Both the position numbers and the translations under genes were made by a program. From Paraferrimonas haliotis (GTDB lineage Bacteria > Pseudomonadota > Gammaproteobacteria > Enterobacterales > Shewanellaceae): a DNA stretch of 64,000 bases. Below are positions 8,571 to 15,803 of this stretch, one piece after another. The stretch lies in contig NZ_NRRB01000002.1 of the NCBI RefSeq assembly GCF_002282895.1, positions 248,001-312,000 of the forward strand, given 5' to 3'. Positions within the stretch are counted from its first letter, which is position 1; each line of letters starts with the position of its first letter. The notes under the pieces are model-generated. The model searched no databases. It saw only the letters and a list, made by a program, of their open reading frames with translations, and was not told where the DNA came from.

Positions 8571-9641
8571 AAGAGTAATTTCTTTGTGAAACCTACCTAT
8601 CTCATCCTAATTAGCACACTGAGTGCGGCATTGCTGGGTTGCGGACAATCTCAGTCACAGACGCTGGCTGACCCGTCCTCCAAGCCGGTTAAGCTCACCC
8701 AAGTTCAATTCAACTCCAGTACGCCCTATCAGCAATTAGTGGCTGAAGTAACCACGACCACGCCAACGCCCTTGTCATTTAGAGTCGGCGGAGAGCTGCA
8801 ATCCATAATCGTTGAAATGGGGCAAACTGTGGAGAAAGGCCAGCTACTGGCACAACTCGATCCTACCGATTTTGAGCTGAATCTCGAGGCCACTCGCATT
8901 CAGCGCGACCAAGCGAAAGCAAGCTTTGCCCGTGCTCAGCAATTATTTACGCAACAGCTGGTTAGCAAAGACGCCTTTGACCAAGCCGAAAGCGCTTATC
9001 AACAAGCGCAAGCCGCGGTTGAACAAGCGCAAACCGATTTGAGCTACAGCAAAATTTACGCCCCCTTTAGCGGCGTCATCACCTTACGTCATGCCTCTAC
9101 CCATCAGGTGTTAGGCCCTTATCAACCTTTGTTTACCTTAGTTGATAATCATCACCAGCAAATCTCTAGCTGGGTGCCCGTCACCATTGCCAGCCGCCTG
9201 CGCGGTCAACAGCCTGAGTTAGCCTTTGTCAGTGATACTCAACCCAAGCATCCAATGCCCGCTCATCTGGTTAAAGTGGCCAGCGAGCCGGATGTGGACA
9301 CCAACACCTATCAGGTGACCTTAGCCATCGATACCGACCTTGCTTTGAAACCCGGCCACAGCGGAGAGCTGCAAATTTATTGGAACGACAGCGCCACACA
9401 GGTGTCGCCGATACCTCATGGTGCCTGGATTAGCCTTGAGCAAAATAATGCTGAACAACACGGAGAAGTGTGGCTGTTCGATAGCCAAACGCAAACCATC
9501 AGTCGTCGCCACGTGACCCTAGATACCGTCACTAATACCGTGACCGGGCTTAAGAACGGCGACTGGGTCGTTAGCAGCGGCGTGCAACAGTTATCAGAGG
9601 GACAAAAAGTTCGCCCATGGACACGGGAGCGAGGTATTTAA
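8562..9641 (+). CDS. RND efflux periplasmic adaptor (first of two), lipoprotein
   Basis: A 359-residue membrane-fusion protein of the AcrA/MexA family. A lipobox (ALLGC) gives a lipid-anchored periplasmic protein. The lipoyl-type half motif FRVGGELQSIIVEMGQTVEKGQLLAQLDP and its partner IYAPFSGVITLRHAS (each split by the helical hairpin at about 100-155) are typical. A GTG at 8586, in frame and preceded by AAGAG at a suitable distance, may be the true start: the ATG at 8562 lacks a ribosome site and lies in a possible operator. It overlaps the second adaptor gene by one base (TAATG). Confidence 0.9.
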   Translation: MYNKSNFFVKPTYLILISTLSAALLGCGQSQSQTLADPSSKPVKLTQVQFNSSTPYQQLVAEVTTTTPTPLSFRVGGELQSIIVEMGQTVEKGQLLAQLDPTDFELNLEATRIQRDQAKASFARAQQLFTQQLVSKDAFDQAESAYQQAQAAVEQAQTDLSYSKIYAPFSGVITLRHASTHQVLGPYQPLFTLVDNHHQQISSWVPVTIASRLRGQQPELAFVSDTQPKHPMPAHLVKVASEPDVDTNTYQVTLAIDTDLALKPGHSGELQIYWNDSATQVSPIPHGAWISLEQNNAEQHGEVWLFDSQTQTISRRHVTLDTVTNTVTGLKNGDWVVSSGVQQLSEGQKVRPWTRERGI

Positions 9642-10684
9642 TGAAAACTCACATTACCATGCTGCTTAGCTTAAGTTTGCTAAGCGGCTGTTTCGACACC
9701 AAAGCCCCTAGCTCTGTGCCGCCTTTGCAGCTCACCAGCTTCACTGTAGGCAAACCTATCGTTCATTCGCCACAGGCTTATATTGGTGTCACCATTACCG
9801 CCGAGCACACGCCGCTGGCTTTTTTAAACGAAGGCAGTTTAACGGCGCTCAAGGTAAACCCGGGCGACACCGTCCAACAGGGGCAAGTGCTGGCTCAGCA
9901 AGACGTTATTCGAATAACCCAAGAGCTTACCGAGCTCAAAGTGCAACACCAGTTAGCTAAGCAGCAACTTCAGCGTGCGCGCTCACTGCAACAAAGTGCA
10001 ATGATGGCGGATAGCGAATTTGACGACATTAACAGCCGTTATCAACTGCTGGATACTCAGCTGAAACTGCTCAACCGACGTCTAGAGCAACGCCAACTGA
10101 TTGCGCCTTTTAACGGCGTTATCGCCAGTGTTAATAAAGAACAAGGGGAAAACGTCAACGCCGGGGAAACTGTATTGGCTCTGTATCGAATTGACCGCAC
10201 TCAGATTGACCTAAGCCTCAGCGAATCGCAATTAGCCAGCATTGCTCCCACGCTGGGCCAAAGCGCACAAGTCACCGCCGAAGGCGCCACTACAAGCTTC
10301 CCCGCTAAGGTGCTTTTGTGGTCCGAGCAACCCACCAACGCCCGCGGCAGCTATTTGCTGCGCCTTGAGCTTAATGAGCCGCAGCCTTCATTGCTGCCCG
10401 GCACCTCGATGCAGGTGCAACTAAGTCCGCAAGCCACCACGGCAAACGCCAGCTACCTGATTCCCAGCAACGCCCTCGTGGCCAACGAGCAACACGGCGA
10501 TTTTAGCGTGTGGCTTTATCAGCAAGGCGCGCTGCACCAGCAAGCCGTTACGGTAAGCGCCATTACCCAAGCCGGCGCGCAAATTAGCGCTGGGCTGCAG
10601 CCGGGTGATCGCATCATCACCAATCAGCTGTCTAAATTGACGCAGCAACGGGACTTTACCCTAATTAACGAGGCAGCCCAGTAA
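9641..10684 (+). CDS. RND efflux periplasmic adaptor (second of two), lipoprotein
   Basis: The reading frame is open from 9617, but the start is placed at 9641: this ATG has GAGG seven bases upstream, overlaps the previous stop by one base, and puts the lipobox LLSGC near residue 20. The resulting 347-residue protein is a second AcrA/MexA-type adaptor, with lipoyl halves around VNPGDTVQQGQVLAQQD and LIAPFNGVIASVNKEQGENV and a helical hairpin between. It is distinct in sequence from the first adaptor. Dual adaptors serving one pump are known in Pseudomonas TriABC and Vibrio VexIJK. Confidence 0.88.
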   Translation: MKTHITMLLSLSLLSGCFDTKAPSSVPPLQLTSFTVGKPIVHSPQAYIGVTITAEHTPLAFLNEGSLTALKVNPGDTVQQGQVLAQQDVIRITQELTELKVQHQLAKQQLQRARSLQQSAMMADSEFDDINSRYQLLDTQLKLLNRRLEQRQLIAPFNGVIASVNKEQGENVNAGETVLALYRIDRTQIDLSLSESQLASIAPTLGQSAQVTAEGATTSFPAKVLLWSEQPTNARGSYLLRLELNEPQPSLLPGTSMQVQLSPQATTANASYLIPSNALVANEQHGDFSVWLYQQGALHQQAVTVSAITQAGAQISAGLQPGDRIITNQLSKLTQQRDFTLINEAAQ

Positions 10685-13600
10685 ATGAACATTGCCAATT
10701 ACTCCATTAATAACCGCGTGATCAGCTGGATGGTTATCCTGATTTTGATTGTGGGCGGAATTACCTCGTTCAGTAACTTGGGGCGCCTCGAAGATCCAGC
10801 GTTTACCATTAAAGAAGCGATGATCGTCGCCAACTACCCTGGTGCTACACCGCTGGAAGTTGAAGAAGAGCTTACCTACCCGCTGGAAAAAGCCATTCGC
10901 CAATTGCCGTACGTGAATTTCATTAGCTCCACCACCTCCGCCGGACAAGCGCAAATTATGGTGAGTATGGGCATGGAATACGGCCCCGATGAATTGCCGC
11001 AAATTTGGGATGAAATGCGCCGTAAAATCAACGACCTGCGCCCAAGCCTTGCCCAAGGAGTCACGGACATATCCATTTTGGATGACTTTGGCGACGTGTT
11101 TGGCATGTCGCTGGTGCTCACCGGCAAGGATTACTCCTACCCAGAGCTTAAGCGCTACGCCGACTTTTTATCCCGCGAGCTGGAGTTGGTGGATGGCGTT
11201 GGCAAAGTGGATATTAGCGGCCAGCAACAAGAACAAATGTTTGTGGAGCTGTCTAACGAGCGCTTAACCGCGTTAAACCTTGATGCCAATACCGTAATGG
11301 GGCTGATTCAAACGCAAAACGCGGTAACGGCTGCTGGCCAAGTGATGCTGGCAGGAGAGCGGCTGCGCATTCGTCCGAGTGGCGAGCTGACCACGGTTGA
11401 ACAGCTGGAAAACCTGATTATCCATGGTCGCGATACCGGCAAACTGATTCGCCTAAAAGACATTGCCCACATAAGCCGCGGTATTGCCGAAACCCCACAA
11501 AACATAGTGCGCTTTAACGGCCAGCCAGCGCTTAACATCGGCGTTGCCTTTGCCGCTGGGGTTAACGTGGTCAAAATTGGTGACGCCATTCATCAGCGCT
11601 TAGCCGAACTGGATAACCAGACCCCGGCCGGCATGCAGGTACAAGTGTTTTACGACCAGGCACAGGAAGTCTCCAACTCGGTAGATGGCTTTATTGTCAG
11701 TTTGGCTCAAGCGGTGGGCATTGTGATCATCGTACTGCTGTTTGCCATGGGGCTTCGCAGCGGTTTGCTGATTGGCGCCGTGCTGCTGCTCACCGTTTTT
11801 GGTACCTTCATTTTGATGGACTACAACCAAATTGAGCTGCATCGCATCAGCCTTGGGGCCTTGATTATTGCACTGGGAATGTTGGTCGATAACGCCATTG
11901 TAGTGGTGGAAGGCATCTTGGTGGGGCTTAAAAAAGGCCTGTCTAAGCGCGCCGCGGCCGCCGCCATTGTTAAGCAAACCCAATGGCCGTTATTGGGTGC
12001 TACCGTGATTGCCATTACCGCATTTGCGCCTATTGGGCTGTCACAAGATGCCACCGGTGAGTTTATGGGCTCGCTGTTTTGGGTGCTGTGTTTTTCGCTG
12101 TTTTTAAGTTGGGTAACCGCCCTGACCTTAACCCCGTTTTTAGCGGAAAAATTTCTGAAAAACAACACACAGAAAGTCAACGATGACGAGCTGTATCGAG
12201 GCGTCATCTTTAGCTTATTTAAAGGCACGCTGGTGCTAGCCCTGCGCTATCGTAAGCTGGCGATTGTCGCGTTGGTAGGACTGTTAGCCTCAGCTATTGT
12301 AGGCTTTGGCTCGGTTAAACAGCAGTTTTTCCCAGTGTCTAACACCCCCATTTTCTACGTTAACATTTGGCTGCCGGAAGGCACCGACATCCGCCAAACC
12401 ACAGCGGTTAGCCACAACATTGAGCAGTACGTTAGCAGCTTAGATAAGGTGGAATATGTCGCCACCACTGTTGGTCAAGGTTGGCAGCGCTATTCACTGA
12501 CCTATCAGCCTGAATTTGCCTACAGCTCCTACGCTCAATTGTTGGTTCGCAGCCAAGACTTAGAAGGTATGTTTGACATTATCGCTACTCTGGATAAAGA
12601 GCTGCCATTGCGTTTTCCAAACGCCGATTATCGCATGCAAGTGGTGGAGTACGGTCCATCACCCGCCGCAAAAATTGAAGCTCGAGTAACCGGCCCCAAC
12701 ATCAACACCTTGCGCGACATCGCCGCAGACTTAGAAGTCATCATGGCCTCTGACAGCGGCGCCCGTAACGTGCGCAATAACTGGCGCGATCGCAGTAAGA
12801 TTTTGATACCGCAAGTGAACGAGTCCAAAGCTCGCCGCTTAGGTATATCTAAACAGGAAGTGTCGTCACTGCTGAGTATGGCCTATGGTGGCGCTAACAT
12901 TGGCGTTATCAGAGACGGCACCGTGACTCTGCCCATTGTGGCTCGGCTGGCCGAGCACCAGCGCAATGACATGGATACCTTGTCACAATTGCAACTCTTC
13001 AGCCCAGTACTGCAACGCTATGTACCCATTGAGCAGGTGGTAGACGCGGTTAACTTAGACTGGGAAGACTCCATTATTAAGCGGCGCGATCGCAAGCGAG
13101 AAATTTCGGTGATGGCGGATCACGACATTCTCAGCGACGAAACCCCAGCGGTGCTGTTTAACCGCTTGCAACCTTTGGTAGAAGCTTACCCCATGCCCGA
13201 AGGCTACGAACTTAGCTGGGGTGGTGAATACGAAGCGGAAGCCGACGCTCAAGAAGCGCTGGGCGCCGCCATGCCATTGGGCTATTTGCTGATGTTCATC
13301 ATCACGGTGTTTTTATTTAACTCGTTTAGAAAACCTTTGGTGATTTGGCTAACAGTGCCGCTGTCCATCATTGGGGTGAGCTACGGCTTGCTGCTAACCG
13401 GCCTGCCCTTTAGCTTTACCGCGTTGCTGGGCTTGCTCAGTCTCAGTGGCATGATTTTAAAGAACGGCATTGTGTTAATGGACCAAATTAACAGCGATTT
13501 AAGCGCCGGCAAATTGCCTTACAATGCCGTTATCGACAGCGCCATGAGCCGAGTAAAACCCGTAAGCATGGCGGCGCTGACCACCATACTGGGGTTAAGC

Positions 13601-13741
13601 CCATTGGTAAGCGATCCCTTCTTTGGCTCCATGGCAGTAACCATCATGGCAGGGTTAGGCTTTGCCACCGTGCTGACCTTGGTGGTGGTGCCTTTGCTGT
13701 TTGCTACTTTTTATGGGGTTAGGGTGGAGGAATCAAGCTAA
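10685..13741 (+). CDS. RND efflux pump permease
   Basis: A 1018-residue inner-membrane resistance-nodulation-division transporter, near the usual 1020-1050. It has the expected twofold layout: a helix near residue 12, a periplasmic domain (about 35-330), six helices, then a repeat with a helix near 530. The proton-relay region is in place: GMLVDNAIVVVEG in TM4 carries the acidic pair of this family. It starts directly after the second adaptor's stop, so the three genes form one operon. No outer-membrane channel gene follows, so a TolC-type protein encoded elsewhere is presumably shared. Substrates cannot be read from sequence; TriC and VexK are the closest architectural parallels. Confidence 0.93.
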   Translation: MNIANYSINNRVISWMVILILIVGGITSFSNLGRLEDPAFTIKEAMIVANYPGATPLEVEEELTYPLEKAIRQLPYVNFISSTTSAGQAQIMVSMGMEYGPDELPQIWDEMRRKINDLRPSLAQGVTDISILDDFGDVFGMSLVLTGKDYSYPELKRYADFLSRELELVDGVGKVDISGQQQEQMFVELSNERLTALNLDANTVMGLIQTQNAVTAAGQVMLAGERLRIRPSGELTTVEQLENLIIHGRDTGKLIRLKDIAHISRGIAETPQNIVRFNGQPALNIGVAFAAGVNVVKIGDAIHQRLAELDNQTPAGMQVQVFYDQAQEVSNSVDGFIVSLAQAVGIVIIVLLFAMGLRSGLLIGAVLLLTVFGTFILMDYNQIELHRISLGALIIALGMLVDNAIVVVEGILVGLKKGLSKRAAAAAIVKQTQWPLLGATVIAITAFAPIGLSQDATGEFMGSLFWVLCFSLFLSWVTALTLTPFLAEKFLKNNTQKVNDDELYRGVIFSLFKGTLVLALRYRKLAIVALVGLLASAIVGFGSVKQQFFPVSNTPIFYVNIWLPEGTDIRQTTAVSHNIEQYVSSLDKVEYVATTVGQGWQRYSLTYQPEFAYSSYAQLLVRSQDLEGMFDIIATLDKELPLRFPNADYRMQVVEYGPSPAAKIEARVTGPNINTLRDIAADLEVIMASDSGARNVRNNWRDRSKILIPQVNESKARRLGISKQEVSSLLSMAYGGANIGVIRDGTVTLPIVARLAEHQRNDMDTLSQLQLFSPVLQRYVPIEQVVDAVNLDWEDSIIKRRDRKREISVMADHDILSDETPAVLFNRLQPLVEAYPMPEGYELSWGGEYEAEADAQEALGAAMPLGYLLMFIITVFLFNSFRKPLVIWLTVPLSIIGVSYGLLLTGLPFSFTALLGLLSLSGMILKNGIVLMDQINSDLSAGKLPYNAVIDSAMSRVKPVSMAALTTILGLSPLVSDPFFGSMAVTIMAGLGFATVLTLVVVPLLFATFYGVRVEESS

Positions 13742-13827
13742 GGAAGGGGTACCAAACAGATATCACAAATATAATGTTTTAGTTAAACTTTACCCACATT
13801 GCTGGCTCTAATTTGGTGAATACAAAC

Positions 13828-13857
13828 AAGGCTTCAAAACCGTCGTAATGAAGCCTT
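13828..13857 (+). terminator. Inverted repeat after RND operon
   Basis: AAGGCTTCA (13828-13836) pairs perfectly with TGAAGCCTT (13849-13857) across a 12-base loop, about 90 bp after the permease stop. There is no T-run, so an intrinsic terminator is only possible. It could instead be an operator or an mRNA-stabilising hairpin. Confidence 0.4.
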
Positions 13858-13875
13858 TCAGCAAAGGGGTTATGT

Positions 13876-13944
13876 ATGTGGGAATTCATGTTTTTGTGTG
13901 CAGGGTTAGTTTTTATCGCATGGCTCTTGGGTGAGTTAGATTAA
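13876..13944 (+). CDS. Possible 22-residue single-helix membrane microprotein
   Basis: An ATG with an AAAGGGG ribosome site six bases upstream opens a 22-codon frame reading MWEFMFLCAGLVFIAWLLG and then ELD. Residues 4-19 are hydrophobic enough for one membrane helix, with acidic residues at both ends. It lies 135 bp after the RND permease stop on the same strand, past a hairpin. Small single-helix proteins such as AcrZ bind RND pumps in E. coli, so a pump partner is conceivable, but this is inference. A chance ORF remains possible. Confidence 0.4.
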   Translation: MWEFMFLCAGLVFIAWLLGELD

Positions 13945-13954
13945 CGGCTTCGAT

Positions 13955-14195
13955 TTAGCTAGCCATCCACCCAATGAGCATGAACACTAATCCCAACATC
14001 CATTTCAAGTTAAAACCTGCTAATACCGGACTAGAAGGAATCACTGTCGTACTTTTAATCGTGGATAACTTAAACTCCCACGCTTTTTGAAATGCCAGTG
14101 TCCACTTCTTCTTTGGTGAGTCGTGAAATCCACCAACCGTGGTACCAGGTAGAGAAGATTAGAAATGTAACTATAAGAATCGTATACAAAATCAT
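13955..14195 (-). pseudogene. Frameshifted small two-helix membrane protein gene
   Basis: The ATG at 14195 opens a 41-codon frame (to 14070) reading MILYTILIVTFLIFSTWYHG, then WWISRLTKEEVDTGISK. After an A5 run on this strand (T5 at 14084-14088), the +1 frame continues as AWEFKLSTIKST... and ends WMLGLVFMLIGWMAS at 13955. Removing one A joins the two into a 79-residue protein with a helix at each end and a basic/acidic middle. This suggests an indel mutation, a sequencing error in the homopolymer, or less likely recoding. No family is recognised. Confidence 0.5.
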
Positions 14196-14251
14196 GGGCT
14201 AATAAATAAACTCTTTGGCTGTTTTTAGCATAGTAATGTATGAGGGGAACG

Positions 14252-14353
14252 ATGCTCAATTATGATGAAATAAAGAGCATCCCGCTGAGATGGATCGAAA
14301 CCACTTTAATTGCAAAAAAAGCGTCTTGGATAATCTGGCCGATTCAGCTTTAA
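14252..14353 (+). CDS. Possible 33-residue small protein
   Basis: ATG at 14252 is preceded by GAGGGGA (14242-14248). The 33 codons read MLNYDEIKSIPLRWIETTLI, then AKKASWIIWPIQL, an amphipathic peptide rich in Trp and Ile. Its last codons overlap the end of the convergent membrane-protein gene by four bases. The strong ribosome site is the main support. It could equally be a remnant. Confidence 0.25.
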   Translation: MLNYDEIKSIPLRWIETTLIAKKASWIIWPIQL

Positions 14354-14802
14354 CCTAATTTTAGGTATATACGAACCAATAATTTATCTGCCAAATACGT
14401 TACGAAAAACAATATCACCGTATTAGCAAGTACTTCAACGTTGCTTAAAGTAAACATTAGCCGTGATATAACATCAGGCGAGGCACCTAGCTTTATATAA
14501 AGACAGTACAAAGGCGGAAAAAAATAAAGTACCTTTGAGTTTATGCTAAGCAGCTTTGCTGCCGCTCCCAAAACTACACCAATATTTAAGACAGCTAGAA
14601 AAAATATCAGCAAAATTGACTCTATTGCGTGCAATATTGGGTATTGGTAATGGAATGGCTGTGCGGCTGCAAAACCATAAATAACCATCATAATAATATA
14701 AAAATAATAGTTAGCTACCACTACAAAAATCGTATTTTTAAAAAATAATTTGAAGTTAGACTTTTCCAGTGGGTGTTCTATACCATGAACAATCAAACTC
14801 AT
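14350..14802 (-). CDS. Four-helix integral membrane protein of unknown function
   Basis: A 150-residue protein made almost entirely of hydrophobic segments, with helices at about 22-45, 58-80, 88-105 and 118-140. The N-terminus (MSLIVHGIEHPLEKSNF) is probably cytoplasmic. The arrangement is reminiscent of Yip1-like or YIP-domain membrane proteins, but no diagnostic motif is visible. AT-rich codon use differs from its neighbours and fits later acquisition. An AGGAG-like ribosome site (CTCCTT on the plus strand at 14803) sits just before the start, supporting expression. Confidence 0.65.
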   Translation of the reverse strand: MSLIVHGIEHPLEKSNFKLFFKNTIFVVVANYYFYIIMMVIYGFAAAQPFHYQYPILHAIESILLIFFLAVLNIGVVLGAAAKLLSINSKVLYFFPPLYCLYIKLGASPDVISRLMFTLSNVEVLANTVILFFVTYLADKLLVRIYLKLG

Positions 14803-14877
14803 TATTGCTCCTTAAGGTTATATATTAAGTCATGCTTAATTGGGCAACTCAAACATGACTTAGTGCCTAAATTTTAT

Positions 14878-14997
14878 TTAGAACCTTATCCACTCACAAA
14901 CTGGAGTACCACCATCAATCGAGGTGCAGGCAAAGACACCTCCGCCTCCAGCCAATGGAGTTGAGCCTATGGAGCTAACGGGGGGCGGGGTTTCCAT
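14878..14997 (-). CDS. Possible 39-residue ORF, Pro/Gly-rich with two cysteines
   Basis: The frame reads METPPPVSSIGSTPLAGGGG, then VFACTSIDGGTPVCEWIRF. A proline-rich head, a Gly4 hinge and a tail with two Cys look unlike random AT-rich sequence, and the local GC is higher than around it. No good ribosome site precedes it. It may be the end of a degraded gene or a genuine micro-ORF. No function can be assigned. Confidence 0.2.
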   Translation of the reverse strand: METPPPVSSIGSTPLAGGGGVFACTSIDGGTPVCEWIRF

Positions 14998-15079
14998 TTG
15001 AATCTACGGCAGTTCCTTGAAGGTAGTATAGATTAAAGTTCCCCTAAAGATAGTTCAATAAATTTTAAATTCGAAGTGT

Positions 15080-15114
15080 AAAAAACAAAAAACCCAGCTT
15101 TTACGCTGGGTTTT
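15080..15114 (-). terminator. ssb terminator
   Basis: AAAACCCAGC (15089-15098) pairs with GCTGGGTTTT (15105-15114) around a six-base loop. Read on the minus strand it ends in a T-rich run, directly after the ssb stop. This is a strong intrinsic terminator. Confidence 0.85.
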
Positions 15115-15143
15115 CATTAGCTAAATCTGACTAAAACCGTCAA

Positions 15144-15782
15144 TTAGAACGGGATGTCGTCGTCCCAGCCATCATCCAAATCTGGGGTGTGATTTTGCTG
15201 CTGTTGCTGAGGCTGCTGAGCTGGGCGCTGTTGTTGCTGATTGCCACCAAAGCCACCTTGATTGCCTTGACCGCCCTGCTGGCCGCCGAAGTTTTGCTGA
15301 GGTGCTGCTGGCTGAGCGGGTGCAGGCTGGCGCGGTTGCGCTGGTGCGCCGCCACCTTGTTGGAAGCCACCTTGACTGCCGCCTTGATTTTGCGCCGGTG
15401 CGCCGTAGCCACCGCCTTGACCTTGACCGCCCTGACCGCCTTGGCCACGGCTATCCAGCATTTGCATTTCGTTGGTCACAATTTCTGTGGTGTACTTATC
15501 TTGACCGTTTTGGTCTTGCCACTTACGGGTTTGCAAGCGACCTTCTAGATAGACTTTTGAGCCTTTTTTAAGGTACTCGCCGGCAATTTCCGCTAAACGA
15601 CGGTACATCACAATGCGATGCCACTCAGTACGCTCTTGCTGTTGACCTTGTTGATCTTTCCAAGACTCGCTGGTTGCTACGGTAAAGTTAGCAACTGCAT
15701 TGCCGTTAGGCATGTATCTGACTTCGGGATCGCCACCCAAATTTCCTACAATAATTACTTTATTGACGCCGCGACTGGCCAT
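15144..15782 (-). CDS. ssb: Single-stranded DNA-binding protein
   Basis: A 212-residue SSB. Residues 1-110 form the OB fold ([20 protein letters not shown], then [22 protein letters not shown]). A long Gly/Gln/Pro-rich disordered linker follows, and the last residues [10 protein letters not shown] are the acidic tip that binds RecQ, RecG, exonuclease I and other partners. The linker is longer than in E. coli (177-178 residues in total). It protects single-stranded DNA in replication, repair and recombination. It lies 21 bp downstream of the yajR-like gene on the same strand and is probably cotranscribed. Confidence 0.97.
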   Translation of the reverse strand: MASRGVNKVIIVGNLGGDPEVRYMPNGNAVANFTVATSESWKDQQGQQQERTEWHRIVMYRRLAEIAGEYLKKGSKVYLEGRLQTRKWQDQNGQDKYTTEIVTNEMQMLDSRGQGGQGGQGQGGGYGAPAQNQGGSQGGFQQGGGAPAQPRQPAPAQPAAPQQNFGGQQGGQGNQGGFGGNQQQQRPAQQPQQQQQNHTPDLDDGWDDDIPF

Positions 15783-15803
15783 TGTTTACTCCAGTTTATT
15801 TTA

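Larger units (their letters stand above)
13742..15143. other. AT-rich stretch with small ORFs
   Basis: Between the RND gene and ssb lie 1.4 kb with visibly higher AT content than either side. It holds one clear gene (14350-14802, minus), several candidate micro-ORFs annotated separately, a probable frameshifted small membrane gene, and the ssb terminator. The 340 bp from 14803 to 15143 contains only a possible 39-codon ORF and that terminator. The composition and debris suggest acquired or decaying sequence, but no integrase, repeat pair or tRNA marks an insertion boundary. Confidence 0.6.

Noticed and set aside
10661-11983. Antisense frames of over 120 codons within the RND permease
   Set aside because: They are shadows of a strongly biased coding sequence and have no start signals or domains.
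14041-14259. 72-codon minus-strand frame in the AT-rich pocket
   Set aside because: It overlaps the 41-codon hydrophobic frame that has a better protein-like composition; the 72-codon frame has no ribosome site and a random mix of residues.
15140-15548. Long alternative frames on both strands across ssb
   Set aside because: They arise from the Gly/Gln-rich repeats of the real ssb gene, whose OB fold and acidic tip are clear.
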